Source: Glaciimonas sp.
GTDB taxonomy: Bacteria > Pseudomonadota > Gammaproteobacteria > Burkholderiales > Burkholderiaceae_D
Assembly: GCA_012927585.1 (NCBI GenBank)
Contig: JABBOY010000003.1
Span: 310,001 to 374,000 of the forward strand
Direction: 5' to 3'
Length of the DNA: 64,000 nt
The notes beneath the pieces were generated by a model. The model was not told where the DNA came from, made no database searches, and saw nothing but the letters and a program-made list of their open reading frames with translations. Of the stretch, positions 26,540 through 36,112 are shown piece by piece (position 1 is the stretch's first letter; each line of letters opens with the position of its first letter). The translations under genes and the position numbers were made by a program.

Positions 26540-27049
26540 ATGACACTTTCCATGTACTCCGCATCGATTCCCGTTTTCAAGCAAATGCTGAACAGCCTGC
26601 ACGACGTGTTGATCAAGGCCGAAGCGCATGCAACAACCAAAAACATCACGCCGGACGCCTTGCTACAGGCGCGCTTGTTTCCCGACATGTTTCCACTGCT
26701 GCGCCAAGTGCAGATCGCAGCCGATTTCGCGCGCGGCGTGTCGGCGCGCCTGGCAGGTGCCGCGGTGCCGGCCTATGAAGAGTCCGAGAAGACGTTTTCC
26801 GACCTGCGGGCGCTGATTCGTAAAACGCTGGCTTTTCTGGATAGTCTGAGCGCGGCGCAATTTGAGGGCAGCCAGGCGCGTGACATCGTTTTGCGCCCAG
26901 GCACACCGAAAGAGAAACAATTGTCTGGTCAGTCGTATCTGCTCCATTACGGGCTGCCGCAATTCTTTTTCCACATCACCACGGCATATGCGATTTTGCG
27001 TCACAACGGCATAGAAATCGGTAAAAAAGACTATATGGGCGCTTATTAA
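26540..27049 (+). CDS. DUF1993 family protein
   Basis: A 169-residue soluble protein with the typical DUF1993 features: MYSASIPVFKQMLNSLHDVL at the start, DMFPLLRQVQIAADFA, a GQSYLLHYGLPQFFFHITTAYAI-type segment and the ending IGKKDYMGAY. The predicted fold is a DinB-like four-helix bundle. No enzymatic function is established for this family. It may be cotranscribed with nothing else, as gaps on both sides exceed 40 bp. Confidence 0.85.
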   Translation: MTLSMYSASIPVFKQMLNSLHDVLIKAEAHATTKNITPDALLQARLFPDMFPLLRQVQIAADFARGVSARLAGAAVPAYEESEKTFSDLRALIRKTLAFLDSLSAAQFEGSQARDIVLRPGTPKEKQLSGQSYLLHYGLPQFFFHITTAYAILRHNGIEIGKKDYMGAY

Positions 27050-27112
27050 ACTACTATTGATAATATTTCGAAAGACATCCATTACCGCATTAATTTGAGG
27101 GAGAACTTACGC

Positions 27113-27712
27113 ATGCGCCAGTTGTATCGCCTGCTGCCGGCAATATTTTCTGTATTGATTGCCGGCATCTTATCGGCTTGCGGCACGCCATCCAAATCGG
27201 TGGTGTACCTGCATGAGGAATTCGATTCGACTTCAACCTATTCGCGCAGCTTTGCGGAGCCAGCCGACCAAACTTGCGAAGCGGCGCGACGCGCGCTACT
27301 CAGCCAGGGTTACCTGATAAATCAAGCCAATAATGAACTTGTGGATGGACGCAAGAGCTTCCAGCCGAGCAGTGATAGTCACGTCCAGATCGTGTTTCGC
27401 ATCGTCTGCGTAGCTGACGCTAGCGGCAAAGGCTCGACCGCCTTTGTCAGCGCACTGGAAGACCGTTACGCATTAAAAAAAAGCAATAACTCAGCTAGCT
27501 TGGGAGTAGGTGCTCTCGGCTCGATTTCGCTACCGTTCTCTTCCAGCGACGATTCGCTAGTCAAGGTCTCCAGCTTGACAATCCCAGCAGGCGAGTTCTA
27601 TCAACGCTTTTTTGTGCTGGTAGAACGCTACCTTAGAGCGGATTCCGGCAACGCCACAGATGTAATTAAAGACACAAGCACGGTCCCGCAACCGCTATTG
27701 CAACAGAACTAG
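27113..27712 (+). CDS. DUF2242-type lipoprotein
   Basis: A 199-residue predicted lipoprotein with the lipobox LSAC at the end of a hydrophobic signal peptide, so it is exported and lipidated. The body (VVYLHEEFDSTSTYSRSF, then CEAARRALLSQGYLI) matches the DUF2242 pattern in betaproteobacteria. The ATG at 27113 is preceded by AGGGAG about ten bases upstream. A TTG in frame at 27095 is less likely. Function unknown. Confidence 0.8.
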   Translation: MRQLYRLLPAIFSVLIAGILSACGTPSKSVVYLHEEFDSTSTYSRSFAEPADQTCEAARRALLSQGYLINQANNELVDGRKSFQPSSDSHVQIVFRIVCVADASGKGSTAFVSALEDRYALKKSNNSASLGVGALGSISLPFSSSDDSLVKVSSLTIPAGEFYQRFFVLVERYLRADSGNATDVIKDTSTVPQPLLQQN

Positions 27713-27816
27713 ATCCCGCCACTGGAGTAGACGTTACCATCCCGAATGCAGCCTGCTGTGCGATTGATGGAAGAGTTAAAATAGGAAAAATGTTACCTTA
27801 AAGAAAGAGGCAAACC

Positions 27817-28350
27817 ATGAGCACGATATTTTCCAAGACCGAACAAGGCCAGGAAGAGATCAAAACACGCTCTGGCAGCCTGACCCAGCACGTCCGACAG
27901 GTGCTGATTTTTGTTAATGGCAAACGCGATATGGATGCATTGCGCAAAATGTTGCCTACCGACGATCTGGAGAGCACGCTACAAATGCTGCAGGAACAGG
28001 GCTATATTGAGGCCGTCGAAATGACTGAAATCCACGACAGTGAGCCTGTGTCAATCTCGCCGCTTGTGCCAGTCGAAAAAACATCGATGCCAACTGGCTC
28101 CATCTTTCGCGATCTGCCGCTAACCCCAAGCACAAAAGAGCTGGAACTAGCACGTAATTTCATGATGAACACGCTAAAAAGTTTTACCGGCCCGTATGCA
28201 ACGATTAGCCTAATCGAAAAAGTGGAGGCGGCGCAGTCGCATACCGAAATGCGCGCGCAATTCAACCACTGGATCGATGCCATCATTCAAACCCACCCTG
28301 GCAAGCAACGCGCCGATGAGTTGCGCAGCGCCTTGCTGAAGATTATTTAA
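27817..28350 (+). CDS. Hypothetical protein with winged-helix-like N-terminus
   Basis: A 177-residue protein I cannot name. Residues 20-70 (VRQVLIFVNGKRDMDALRKML and the DLESTLQMLQEQGYIE segment) look like the ordered-locus type in which a winged-helix DNA- or protein-binding fold reads a gene-specific signal. A flexible Pro/Ser linker follows, and the C-terminal 70 residues are helical. No signal peptide or membrane helix is visible. AGAGG precedes the ATG. It is convergent with the cytochrome c peroxidase gene. Confidence 0.7.
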   Translation: MSTIFSKTEQGQEEIKTRSGSLTQHVRQVLIFVNGKRDMDALRKMLPTDDLESTLQMLQEQGYIEAVEMTEIHDSEPVSISPLVPVEKTSMPTGSIFRDLPLTPSTKELELARNFMMNTLKSFTGPYATISLIEKVEAAQSHTEMRAQFNHWIDAIIQTHPGKQRADELRSALLKII

Positions 28351-28467
28351 ATTTTCGGCTAATTTTGCATCGCGGCCGGATGCGTTCAGACGTTATCAGA
28401 CACAGGCATGCCTTGACACTTGGTGCAGCGCTTCCGAACCCGCGCACGGTAGAACCGCCGAGATAGG

Positions 28468-29469
28468 TTACTCGAAAGGTCTAGGCCGCGGCGTACTGTC
28501 GCCGGACGGCGGCAAAATCGGCAGCATGATCTTCGGCTGGTCACCGGTCAGCGTCTTCAAAAATCCTACCAGCTTGGCATTTTCGTCGGCGCTAAATTTT
28601 CGACCCAACTGCAAACGCCCCATAGTATCCACAGCCTGCGTCAATGTGGCGGCTTCGCCGTCATGAAAGTAAGGATAGGTCAACTCGACATTGCGCAGTG
28701 TCGGCACCTTGAAGTTGAAGCGATCCGCGTCCTTGCCCGTCACCGCCCAGCGGCCCTCAGACTTGCTGGTGGCCTTATACGGCTCGACGACGCCCATCTT
28801 CTGGAAAGAGTTGCCGCCCACTGCCGGCCCATTGTGGCACGCCGTGCAACCACTCGACTTGAACAATTGGTAGCCCGCAAGTTCATCTTTTTTCAGTGCT
28901 TTCCGGTCGCCCTTGAGCCACTGGTCGAAGCGGGAGTTCGGCGTAATCAGGGTTTCTTCAAATGCAGCGATCGCTTGGGTTACCTGGTCGATGTTAATCG
29001 TATCCCTATTGAAGACTTTTTCGAACTCGGCGCGATAGGCTGGAATTGATAACAACATGCCAATCGCCAGTTCATGCGTTAAAGCCATCTCGCCGGGGTT
29101 GGCAATCGGACCGCCTGCCTGTTCTTTCAGATCTTTGGCCCTACCGTCCCAGAACTGTGCCAGATTCATACTTGAATTTAGTACTGTAGGGGAATTGATC
29201 GGGCCCTTTTGCCAATTGTGACCGATCGAGGTCTTGATGTTATCGGTGCCGCCCATACTGAGGTTGTGGCAACTGTTGCACGAAATGACACCGGACTTCG
29301 AAAGCCGGGGCTCAAAAAAAAGCTTCTTACCAAGCTCAACCATCGCTGGATTAGCGATTTTAACTGCTGGAATGGGCTGAATCGGTTCCTTGTCTGCTGC
29401 GAGGACACCGCCAATCGCCGCCAACCAGCTTATCGCCGCAATCGTGATAGGTACAATTCTGGTACGCAT
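28468..29469 (-). CDS. Periplasmic di-haem cytochrome c peroxidase
   Basis: A 333-residue exported protein (signal peptide ending near GGVLAAD) with two c-type haem motifs, CNSCH at residues 64-68 and CTACH at 208-212, the arrangement of bacterial cytochrome c peroxidases. FWDGRAKDLKEQAGGPIANP and the PTLRNVELTYPYFHDG segment are conserved. It reduces hydrogen peroxide with electrons from a small cytochrome or cupredoxin in the periplasm. It is not next to its electron donor. It lies upstream of ompW on the same strand but with a 207-bp gap, and ompW has its own promoter. Confidence 0.93.
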   Translation of the reverse strand: MRTRIVPITIAAISWLAAIGGVLAADKEPIQPIPAVKIANPAMVELGKKLFFEPRLSKSGVISCNSCHNLSMGGTDNIKTSIGHNWQKGPINSPTVLNSSMNLAQFWDGRAKDLKEQAGGPIANPGEMALTHELAIGMLLSIPAYRAEFEKVFNRDTINIDQVTQAIAAFEETLITPNSRFDQWLKGDRKALKKDELAGYQLFKSSGCTACHNGPAVGGNSFQKMGVVEPYKATSKSEGRWAVTGKDADRFNFKVPTLRNVELTYPYFHDGEAATLTQAVDTMGRLQLGRKFSADENAKLVGFLKTLTGDQPKIMLPILPPSGDSTPRPRPFE

Positions 29470-29676
29470 AACTATTCCTGCTATGACACATCCCCTTATT
29501 CAAGGCAACAATGCATCAAGTTTAAGAGGTCAACCTATTTGTAAAGCACACAGTATTTCGTCAGCCCCAGCAGCAATTCCGATGTGGTGAACACCAACTC
29601 AGATCCACATCTTTGTGCTTGGCGCTACGCAAGAGCCGACGCAAAAATCCGCGTTTAGTCTAATTTGACAATCGCA

Positions 29677-30288
29677 TTAGAAACGGTAACCGACGCCAAC
29701 GCCTACCAGCCAAGGATCGATTTTCACGGTGCCAAGCTTGGTGCCGCCGGCAGTGCTGAGATCGCTACGAATCTGCACTTTTTTCACGTCCAGATTGAGC
29801 GACCAGTTTTTATCCAGCTTGTAGTCCACGCCCGCTTGCAGCGCAAAACCGAAGCTGTCTTTTTCCAACGTTAAGCCGCCCGGCAGATCAACGTTCGAGA
29901 CACGGGTGTAATTGACGCCAGCACCCAGATATGGGCTGAACTGCGCGTCCGGCGTAAAGTGGTATTGCAGCGAAAGTGTCGGCGGCAAGTGTTTTAAAGT
30001 ACCAATATTGCTGCCATTCAAAGACACATCGTGTTTTTGCGGGTAAGTCAGTATCAGTTCCGCAGCCCAGTTCGGCGTGACGAAGTAAGAGATATCGACT
30101 TCAGGAATGGTCTTGTTGCTGACATGAACACTGTCTGCTCCAAGCGCACCAGTTGTATCGAATTTATTTGCAGTGTCGATTTGCACCACACGTGCACGCA
30201 CCAGCCAAGGACTTTGTTGCGCCATTACTGGAACAGCTACAGTGCCGAGTGCAACCAATGCAAGAATCAGAGAGGATGTTTTTTTCAC
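29677..30288 (-). CDS. ompW: OmpW-family outer membrane protein
   Basis: A 203-residue eight-stranded outer membrane barrel protein. The start is GTG at 30288, preceded by AAGGG at about eight bases, giving a signal peptide that ends in VPVMAQQ. SPWLVRARVVQI, the PEVDISYFVTPNWAAEL segment, FSPYLGAGVNYT and the terminal VGVGVGYRF (aromatic last residue) are typical. OmpW forms a narrow hydrophobic channel and is commonly controlled by oxygen and redox regulators. Here an FNR/Anr-like site sits 41-42 bp upstream of the predicted start point. Confidence 0.92.
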   Translation of the reverse strand: MKKTSSLILALVALGTVAVPVMAQQSPWLVRARVVQIDTANKFDTTGALGADSVHVSNKTIPEVDISYFVTPNWAAELILTYPQKHDVSLNGSNIGTLKHLPPTLSLQYHFTPDAQFSPYLGAGVNYTRVSNVDLPGGLTLEKDSFGFALQAGVDYKLDKNWSLNLDVKKVQIRSDLSTAGGTKLGTVKIDPWLVGVGVGYRF

Positions 30289-30318
30289 GTTAATACCCTT
30301 AAAATTTGTAGGTGTATC

Positions 30319-30362
30319 AGTATAAACATGCCGCAACACAGCATCCATTTGACATATATCAA
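30319..30362 (-). promoter_or_regulatory. FNR/Anr-type promoter of ompW
   Basis: TTGAC-ATAT-ATCAA at 30349-30362 matches nine of ten positions of the FNR/Anr consensus TTGAT-N4-ATCAA. On the minus strand a TATACT -10 lies at 30324-30319, placing the start near 30313 and the FNR site centre at about -42, the class II activator position. Confidence 0.75.
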
Positions 30363-30429
30363 TATTTTGAAAATATTTGTCTGGCTGCAGATCTGCAGTG
30401 TGTATTCCTGAAAATATATACATATGCGT

Positions 30430-30487
30430 GTATTTTCAACTTAACTTTATTTAATTGCATGGAATGGCATTTTTATGCATATACTCC
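30430..30487 (+). repeat. AT-rich dispersed element, copy 4 (divergent)
   Basis: GTATTTT at 30430, TTGCA (ATGCG variant) at offset 25, and ATACTCC ending at 30487 (58 nt), followed by ACTTAATTT. It is one of the more degenerate copies. The end lies 126 bp before the Kef-type antiporter start. Confidence 0.65.
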
Positions 30488-30612
30488 ACTTAATTTATAA
30501 AATTAAAAATAATTCAAGCGAATCCGAGCTCAAAGTTGATCAGATGCTGTTGCTGTGGTCGTGTTGCAACATAAAATCGAGTCCTGTCTTAACCTCCCTT
30601 CAACAAGATCAC

Positions 30613-32364
30613 ATGGAAGAACAACACGCTTTACCTTTTCTACGCGAAACACTGCTGTTTTTAGCTCTAGCCGGGATTCTGATCCCGCTGCTGCAACGCT
30701 GGCGTGTCAATCAAATTTTGGGCTTTCTGGCCATCGGCGTGCTGGTCGGCCCGTTTGGACTCGGGCTCTGGGCCGCTGACGTGCCCTGGCTGGCGTATTT
30801 CACTTTTCCGCGCCGGGCAGGCGTGGCGGCACTAGCCGAATTGGGGGTGCTATTCCTGATGTTCATGATCGGACTAGAACTGTCAGCGGCGCGCCTTTGG
30901 GAGTTGCGGCACTGGGTCTTTGGCGCCGGCACAGCGCAAGTCTGCATCAGTGCGCTTGCACTCGGAGGCGTTGTTTATCTGTTCGGCAACCAGCTCGACA
31001 CTGCAGTGGTGCTGGGCTTGGTGCTGGCCCTGTCGTCTACTGCGGTAGTAATGCAATTGATGACCGAACAACACACGCTGGGCACACCGCTGGGGCAATC
31101 GGTTTTTTCCATCCTGATGATGCAGGATTTATTTGTGGTTCCATTGCTGATCCTGGTCGGCATCCTGGCCAAGGGCCAAACGGACGGCCTGTTTGTGCTG
31201 GCTGGTCTGACATTGCTGAAATCCATCGGCGTGATTGTGCTGATTTACCTGCTGGGCCGGCGCGTAATCCGGCCCGTGTTCAGCTCTTTCGCCAAGCAGG
31301 GTCGACCCGACGTGTTCATGGCGCTCACTTTATTGAGCACTTTAGGAATTGCCGGCCTGACTGCCGCAGCAGGATTATCCATGGCCTTGGGGGCATTTCT
31401 GGCCGGCTTGCTGCTGGCCGAGACTGAGTTCAAGCACGAGGTCGAAGTGACAATCGAGCCTTTCAAGGGCTTGCTGATGGGACTATTCTTCATGTCGGTC
31501 GGACTCGGCATCGATCTGCGGGAGATCGCCCAGGCGCCGCTCTGGCTGCCGCTGTCGCTGCTCGGCTTATTTGCCGTCAAGGCATTGGTATTGGCCGTAT
31601 TACTGAAAATAGGCGGCTTCCAATGGGGCCGGGCGCTAGAGGGTGGCTTACTGCTCGGGCAAGGTGGCGAATTTGCCTTTATTGTGGTCGGCTATGCCAT
31701 GACGACCAAACTGATCGCGCCGGCGCTGGGCCAGTTCGTCATGCTTGTGGTCGGCCTGAGCCTGTTTGCCACGCCGCTGGCGGCCAAGGCGGGACGACTA
31801 TTCGGCGATTGGTGGGAAGCGCATCACTGCGAGCCGGTTGGCAGCTTGAATAGCAACATGCCGGAGGCAACTGCCGGACTGGTGATCATTGCCGGATTCG
31901 GCCGCGTAGGCCAATTGCTGGGACAAATCCTGGATACACAAGGAATCCATTTCATCGCGCTGGAAAACAATGCGCGGCTGGTGGCAGAATTGCACCCGCG
32001 CGGTGTGCCAATCTATTTTGGCGACGCCGCGCGCGCCGAACTATTACACAAGGTACACGCCGATCAGGCCGCTGCGATTGTGTTGACAATGGATCATCCA
32101 GCCTCGGCCCTGCATGCGGTCAGAGCCATCCGGCGCGAATATCCGCAGCTACCGGTTTTTGCGCGCTCGCGAGATGAAAATCATGCACGAACGCTCAAGA
32201 AAGCCGGCGCTACCATCGTTATCCCGGAGACTCTGGAATCAAGCTTGCAACTCTCCGCCTTCGTGCTGCAAACACTAGGCATTGCGGAGGGTGCGGCAAT
32301 GCAAGTAATTCAGGACGAACGTGAGCGGCGCATTGCTGCCTTGCAAGTTGGTAGTGCCGATTAA
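30613..32364 (+). CDS. Kef-type monovalent cation:proton antiporter (CPA2 family)
   Basis: A 583-residue inner membrane protein. About the first 390 residues form 12-13 transmembrane helices of the CPA2/Kef exchanger (FMIGLELSAARLW, then LSSTAVVMQLM and the conserved GAFLAGLLLAETEFKHEVE). A cytoplasmic RCK/TrkA-N domain follows with VIIAGFGRVGQLLGQ and an Asp-containing FGDAARAELL region that binds NAD(H). It exports potassium in exchange for protons, usually to protect against electrophiles. ATG 30613 is preferred over an upstream start. The cytosolic ancillary KefF/KefG subunit is not adjacent. Confidence 0.9.
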   Translation: MEEQHALPFLRETLLFLALAGILIPLLQRWRVNQILGFLAIGVLVGPFGLGLWAADVPWLAYFTFPRRAGVAALAELGVLFLMFMIGLELSAARLWELRHWVFGAGTAQVCISALALGGVVYLFGNQLDTAVVLGLVLALSSTAVVMQLMTEQHTLGTPLGQSVFSILMMQDLFVVPLLILVGILAKGQTDGLFVLAGLTLLKSIGVIVLIYLLGRRVIRPVFSSFAKQGRPDVFMALTLLSTLGIAGLTAAAGLSMALGAFLAGLLLAETEFKHEVEVTIEPFKGLLMGLFFMSVGLGIDLREIAQAPLWLPLSLLGLFAVKALVLAVLLKIGGFQWGRALEGGLLLGQGGEFAFIVVGYAMTTKLIAPALGQFVMLVVGLSLFATPLAAKAGRLFGDWWEAHHCEPVGSLNSNMPEATAGLVIIAGFGRVGQLLGQILDTQGIHFIALENNARLVAELHPRGVPIYFGDAARAELLHKVHADQAAAIVLTMDHPASALHAVRAIRREYPQLPVFARSRDENHARTLKKAGATIVIPETLESSLQLSAFVLQTLGIAEGAAMQVIQDERERRIAALQVGSAD

Positions 32365-32403
32365 GTTTAAATAAACCGGAATAAGCCTCAGCAGTACCGG
32401 TGC

Positions 32404-33015
32404 CTACTTATTTATCCAGGCCAGTACCTCGCGCCACTGCGCCAGATCCTTGGCTACCCGCGCCGGCGCCAGATCCCATAAGGTGGCGCCTTGTGCTGCC
32501 ATTTGCACGTAATTTTGCGTATCGCGCAACATCCCGATCACAGGCAAATCCAGTTGACCAACATAAGCTGCGAGCTGCTCGGCCGAGTGGCTGCGGGCGT
32601 TGACGCGCATGCCAAGCACGCCGACGCCAAACTTGCCTTTGCGCTTGGCCAGCAACTGCAGAAATTTCTGTGTTGCAAGAATATCGAACATCGAAGGCTG
32701 CAGCGGCACTATGACTTTGTCGGCAATCTTGAGCACTGCGGCAAGCTGCCTGCCTTCTAGCCCAGCCGGAGTGTCGAGCACGATATGGGTGCTTCCCTTG
32801 GGCGGCTTGACCACTTGGCAGTCCTTTAAATTCCAGAGACTTATCTGCGCCAGGGCTGCGGGGCGTAGTCCGAGCCAGGCTCGCGACGATTGCTGCAAGT
32901 CGATATCGCCCAGCATGACATGCTTGCCTTGCGCAGCGTAATATCCTGCCAGATTGGTGGCAAAGGTACTTTTTCCAACTCCGCCTTTGGGGTTGGCAAT
33001 GACGATAACTGGCAT
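32404..33015 (-). CDS. ParA-family ATPase, orphan
   Basis: A 203-residue small deviant-Walker ATPase with NPKGGVGKST at residues 8-17, a DIDLQQS A' motif and VLDTPAG Walker B. It is shorter than chromosomal ParA and has no ParB partner nearby. Small orphan ParA proteins of this size position cytoplasmic cargos or cell-surface or chemosensory complexes. The cargo here is unknown. It is divergent from the neighbouring unknown gene. Confidence 0.85.
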   Translation of the reverse strand: MPVIVIANPKGGVGKSTFATNLAGYYAAQGKHVMLGDIDLQQSSRAWLGLRPAALAQISLWNLKDCQVVKPPKGSTHIVLDTPAGLEGRQLAAVLKIADKVIVPLQPSMFDILATQKFLQLLAKRKGKFGVGVLGMRVNARSHSAEQLAAYVGQLDLPVIGMLRDTQNYVQMAAQGATLWDLAPARVAKDLAQWREVLAWINK

Positions 33016-33171
33016 ATGTTCTTTCTGTAAATTTTGAGTTTGGAGTTTGCGAAGGAATTCTCGAACCTCAGGCTACCTTGAATGGACGTAATTTTCAATC
33101 AACCGAACTTAAGGAAAACACATTCTTGGCCGATAGCATCAACAATTGCCGCTCCTCTGCTGATAACACCG

Positions 33172-33660
33172 ATGAAGAAAAAATCCTATTATTCCCACCT
33201 CTTGCTCGACGATGCCATCAAGGAAAAAATCTTGACCATCATGATGTTCGGCAATAACCGGGCGCAATCGACCGGCTATTTCCGCGTCACATTGGGCCTG
33301 TACTATTTATCGAAAATCATGGTTGAGGAAAAGTTGGATTTCAAGATGATCGACCAGGAATTCAACCGCTTCATTTACCGCACATTGGGCGGCGGGCACA
33401 GCATCACCAGCATTCTGCAATACATGAGCAGCCAGCAAGTGTTGCTGGTGCTGAACTCGGCCTCCTTCATCTCCACCTTTCTGAATTATTTTTCTGAAAT
33501 CCCGTTTCGCAATATCCCGATCCTGCTGTCGATCAATTTGTCGGTATCAAAAAAAATCTCCGGCCTGGCTACCAACGGTCCGGTGCAGGACTGGATTTTG
33601 CGTCAGGAATGCGTGGCGCGGCAAGCCCGTGAAACGCAACTTCCACCGATCACACACTGA
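33172..33660 (+). CDS. Hypothetical protein, possibly tied to the orphan ParA
   Basis: A 162-residue protein beginning MKKKSYYSHLLLDDAIKEKI. It has no recognisable domain, is rich in hydrophobic beta/alpha character and lacks a signal peptide. The frame is open 30 codons further upstream (ATG at 33082), so the start is uncertain; neither has a clear ribosome-binding site. It is divergently arranged with the orphan ParA gene with about 150 bp between, so shared regulation is possible but not shown. Confidence 0.6.
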   Translation: MKKKSYYSHLLLDDAIKEKILTIMMFGNNRAQSTGYFRVTLGLYYLSKIMVEEKLDFKMIDQEFNRFIYRTLGGGHSITSILQYMSSQQVLLVLNSASFISTFLNYFSEIPFRNIPILLSINLSVSKKISGLATNGPVQDWILRQECVARQARETQLPPITH

Positions 33661-33765
33661 TACGGGCTGCTGCCTCTATCTCGTATTTCCTGCAAAAACG
33701 CTCCCAAAAACTTAAGCTAGGATAAGTACAAATTTCCGGCTTCCGCGCAAACTATTCGCTCGTTA

Positions 33766-33797
33766 GCTCTGGCCGACGGCCATCGATCGGCCAGAGC
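33766..33797. promoter_or_regulatory. Long inverted repeat before the XRE gene
   Basis: GCTCTGGCCGA (33766-33776) and TCGGCCAGAGC (33787-33797) are perfect 11-bp arms around a 10-bp centre, 26 bp before the ATG. It could be the operator bound by the encoded regulator or a leader hairpin. Confidence 0.6.
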
Positions 33798-33822
33798 CAT
33801 GCAAGGAACAACCGGAGAAGTC

Positions 33823-34110
33823 ATGAAAGAATTGTTAAGCTCACCACGAGTAATTGCCTTTGCCACTCGCGGCATCCCGCCCGAAGAAGCGGCAGTACTG
33901 GACATGCGCGCCGACCTGATGGCAAAACTGCGACGAATTATTTCCCAACATGGATGGACCCAACAACAAGCATCGGGCCATCTGGGCATTAGCCAGTCAC
34001 GCGTGTCGGATCTGGTGCGCGGCAAATGCGACAAGTTCAGGCTCGATATGCTGATCAAGCTGGCCGCACGCGTCGGTCAAAAATTACATTTGGTGCTGGA
34101 AGCAGCCTGA
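33823..34110 (+). CDS. XRE-family HTH regulator, orphan antitoxin-like
   Basis: A 95-residue protein with a central helix-turn-helix (WTQQQASGHLGISQSRVSDLV and the KFRLDMLIKLAARVG segment that follows). This is the HigA/HTH_37 pattern seen in antitoxins of RelE-type modules. No toxin gene stands before or after, so it is a lone regulator or an orphaned antitoxin. ATG 33823 is favoured because GGAG precedes it. A perfect 11-bp inverted repeat sits just upstream. Confidence 0.8.
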   Translation: MKELLSSPRVIAFATRGIPPEEAAVLDMRADLMAKLRRIISQHGWTQQQASGHLGISQSRVSDLVRGKCDKFRLDMLIKLAARVGQKLHLVLEAA

Positions 34111-34192
34111 GTATCCCCGATAGGCCTAGCCACTGACCGGGTTGCAGTGGCTAGGCCACAAATTGAGCAACCCACATCGATAGGAGTTCGCA

Positions 34193-34588
34193 ATGATGAA
34201 ACGACCATTACTGGTGTCTGTCTTAGCCACTGCCTTGTCTTTGCCCACTGGGTTCGCGTTGGCGGCTGACCCAACACCAGTCCAAGGAAAACAACAAACA
34301 CAAAAGCAAGAGCAAATTTGGGGCAGCCAGCTTATGACGCCACAAGAACGCTCTGAATATCGCGCCAAAATGTTCGCTGTAAAAACTACCGAAGAACGAG
34401 AGCAAATCCGCAAGGAAAATCACGAGGCCATGAAAAAGCGCGCCGCGGCGCGTGGCGTGACCATACCCGACGAGCTACCTGCCAGAGGTACCGGCAGAGG
34501 CACGGGCGGTGGCATGGGTCCTGGTGGTGGTATGGGCGGGGGCGGCATGGGTGGTGGCATGGGTCCGGGCGGTGGGGTCAGTCGTTAA
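34193..34588 (+). CDS. Secreted protein with Gly/Met-rich tail
   Basis: A 131-residue predicted periplasmic protein: signal peptide (cleavage near GFALAAD), a charged helical region with SQLMTPQERSEYRAKM and TTEEREQIRKENHEAMKKR, and a repetitive tail made of GGGM/GPGG units. The helical part occurs in several betaproteobacterial small secreted proteins. The Met-rich tail could bind copper or other soft metals, but that is speculation. TAGGAG precedes the ATG. Confidence 0.75.
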   Translation: MMKRPLLVSVLATALSLPTGFALAADPTPVQGKQQTQKQEQIWGSQLMTPQERSEYRAKMFAVKTTEEREQIRKENHEAMKKRAAARGVTIPDELPARGTGRGTGGGMGPGGGMGGGGMGGGMGPGGGVSR

Positions 34589-34619
34589 TCGAGTTAACGC
34601 CTGACGCTACGCTCCAGAT

Positions 34620-34653
34620 GGGACGCTGTGCGGTAAAGCCGCGCAGCGTTCCC
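34620..34653. repeat. Imperfect GC-rich inverted repeat
   Basis: The segments GGGACGCTGTGCGG and CCGCGCAGCGTTCCC pair with one bulge and one wobble, in the 134-bp gap between the Gly/Met-rich gene and serS. It lacks a T tract. It may be a REP-like unit or a hairpin protecting the convergent transcripts' ends. Confidence 0.45.
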
Positions 34654-34722
34654 TGCGCTCTTAAACGCGAGTGCGACCCCTGTCTACCGGCACTGCAAAT
34701 CAACCAGCTTCCTCCGAAGTCC

Positions 34723-36024
<1,302 letters not shown>

Positions 36025-36112
36025 TTATGGTGACGAAAACCGCCATTGTAGCAAGCCGCGGATTGCGTCCCAGCGGATTCCAGCACGATCCATGCCTCTG
36101 CATTGTCTGCGG

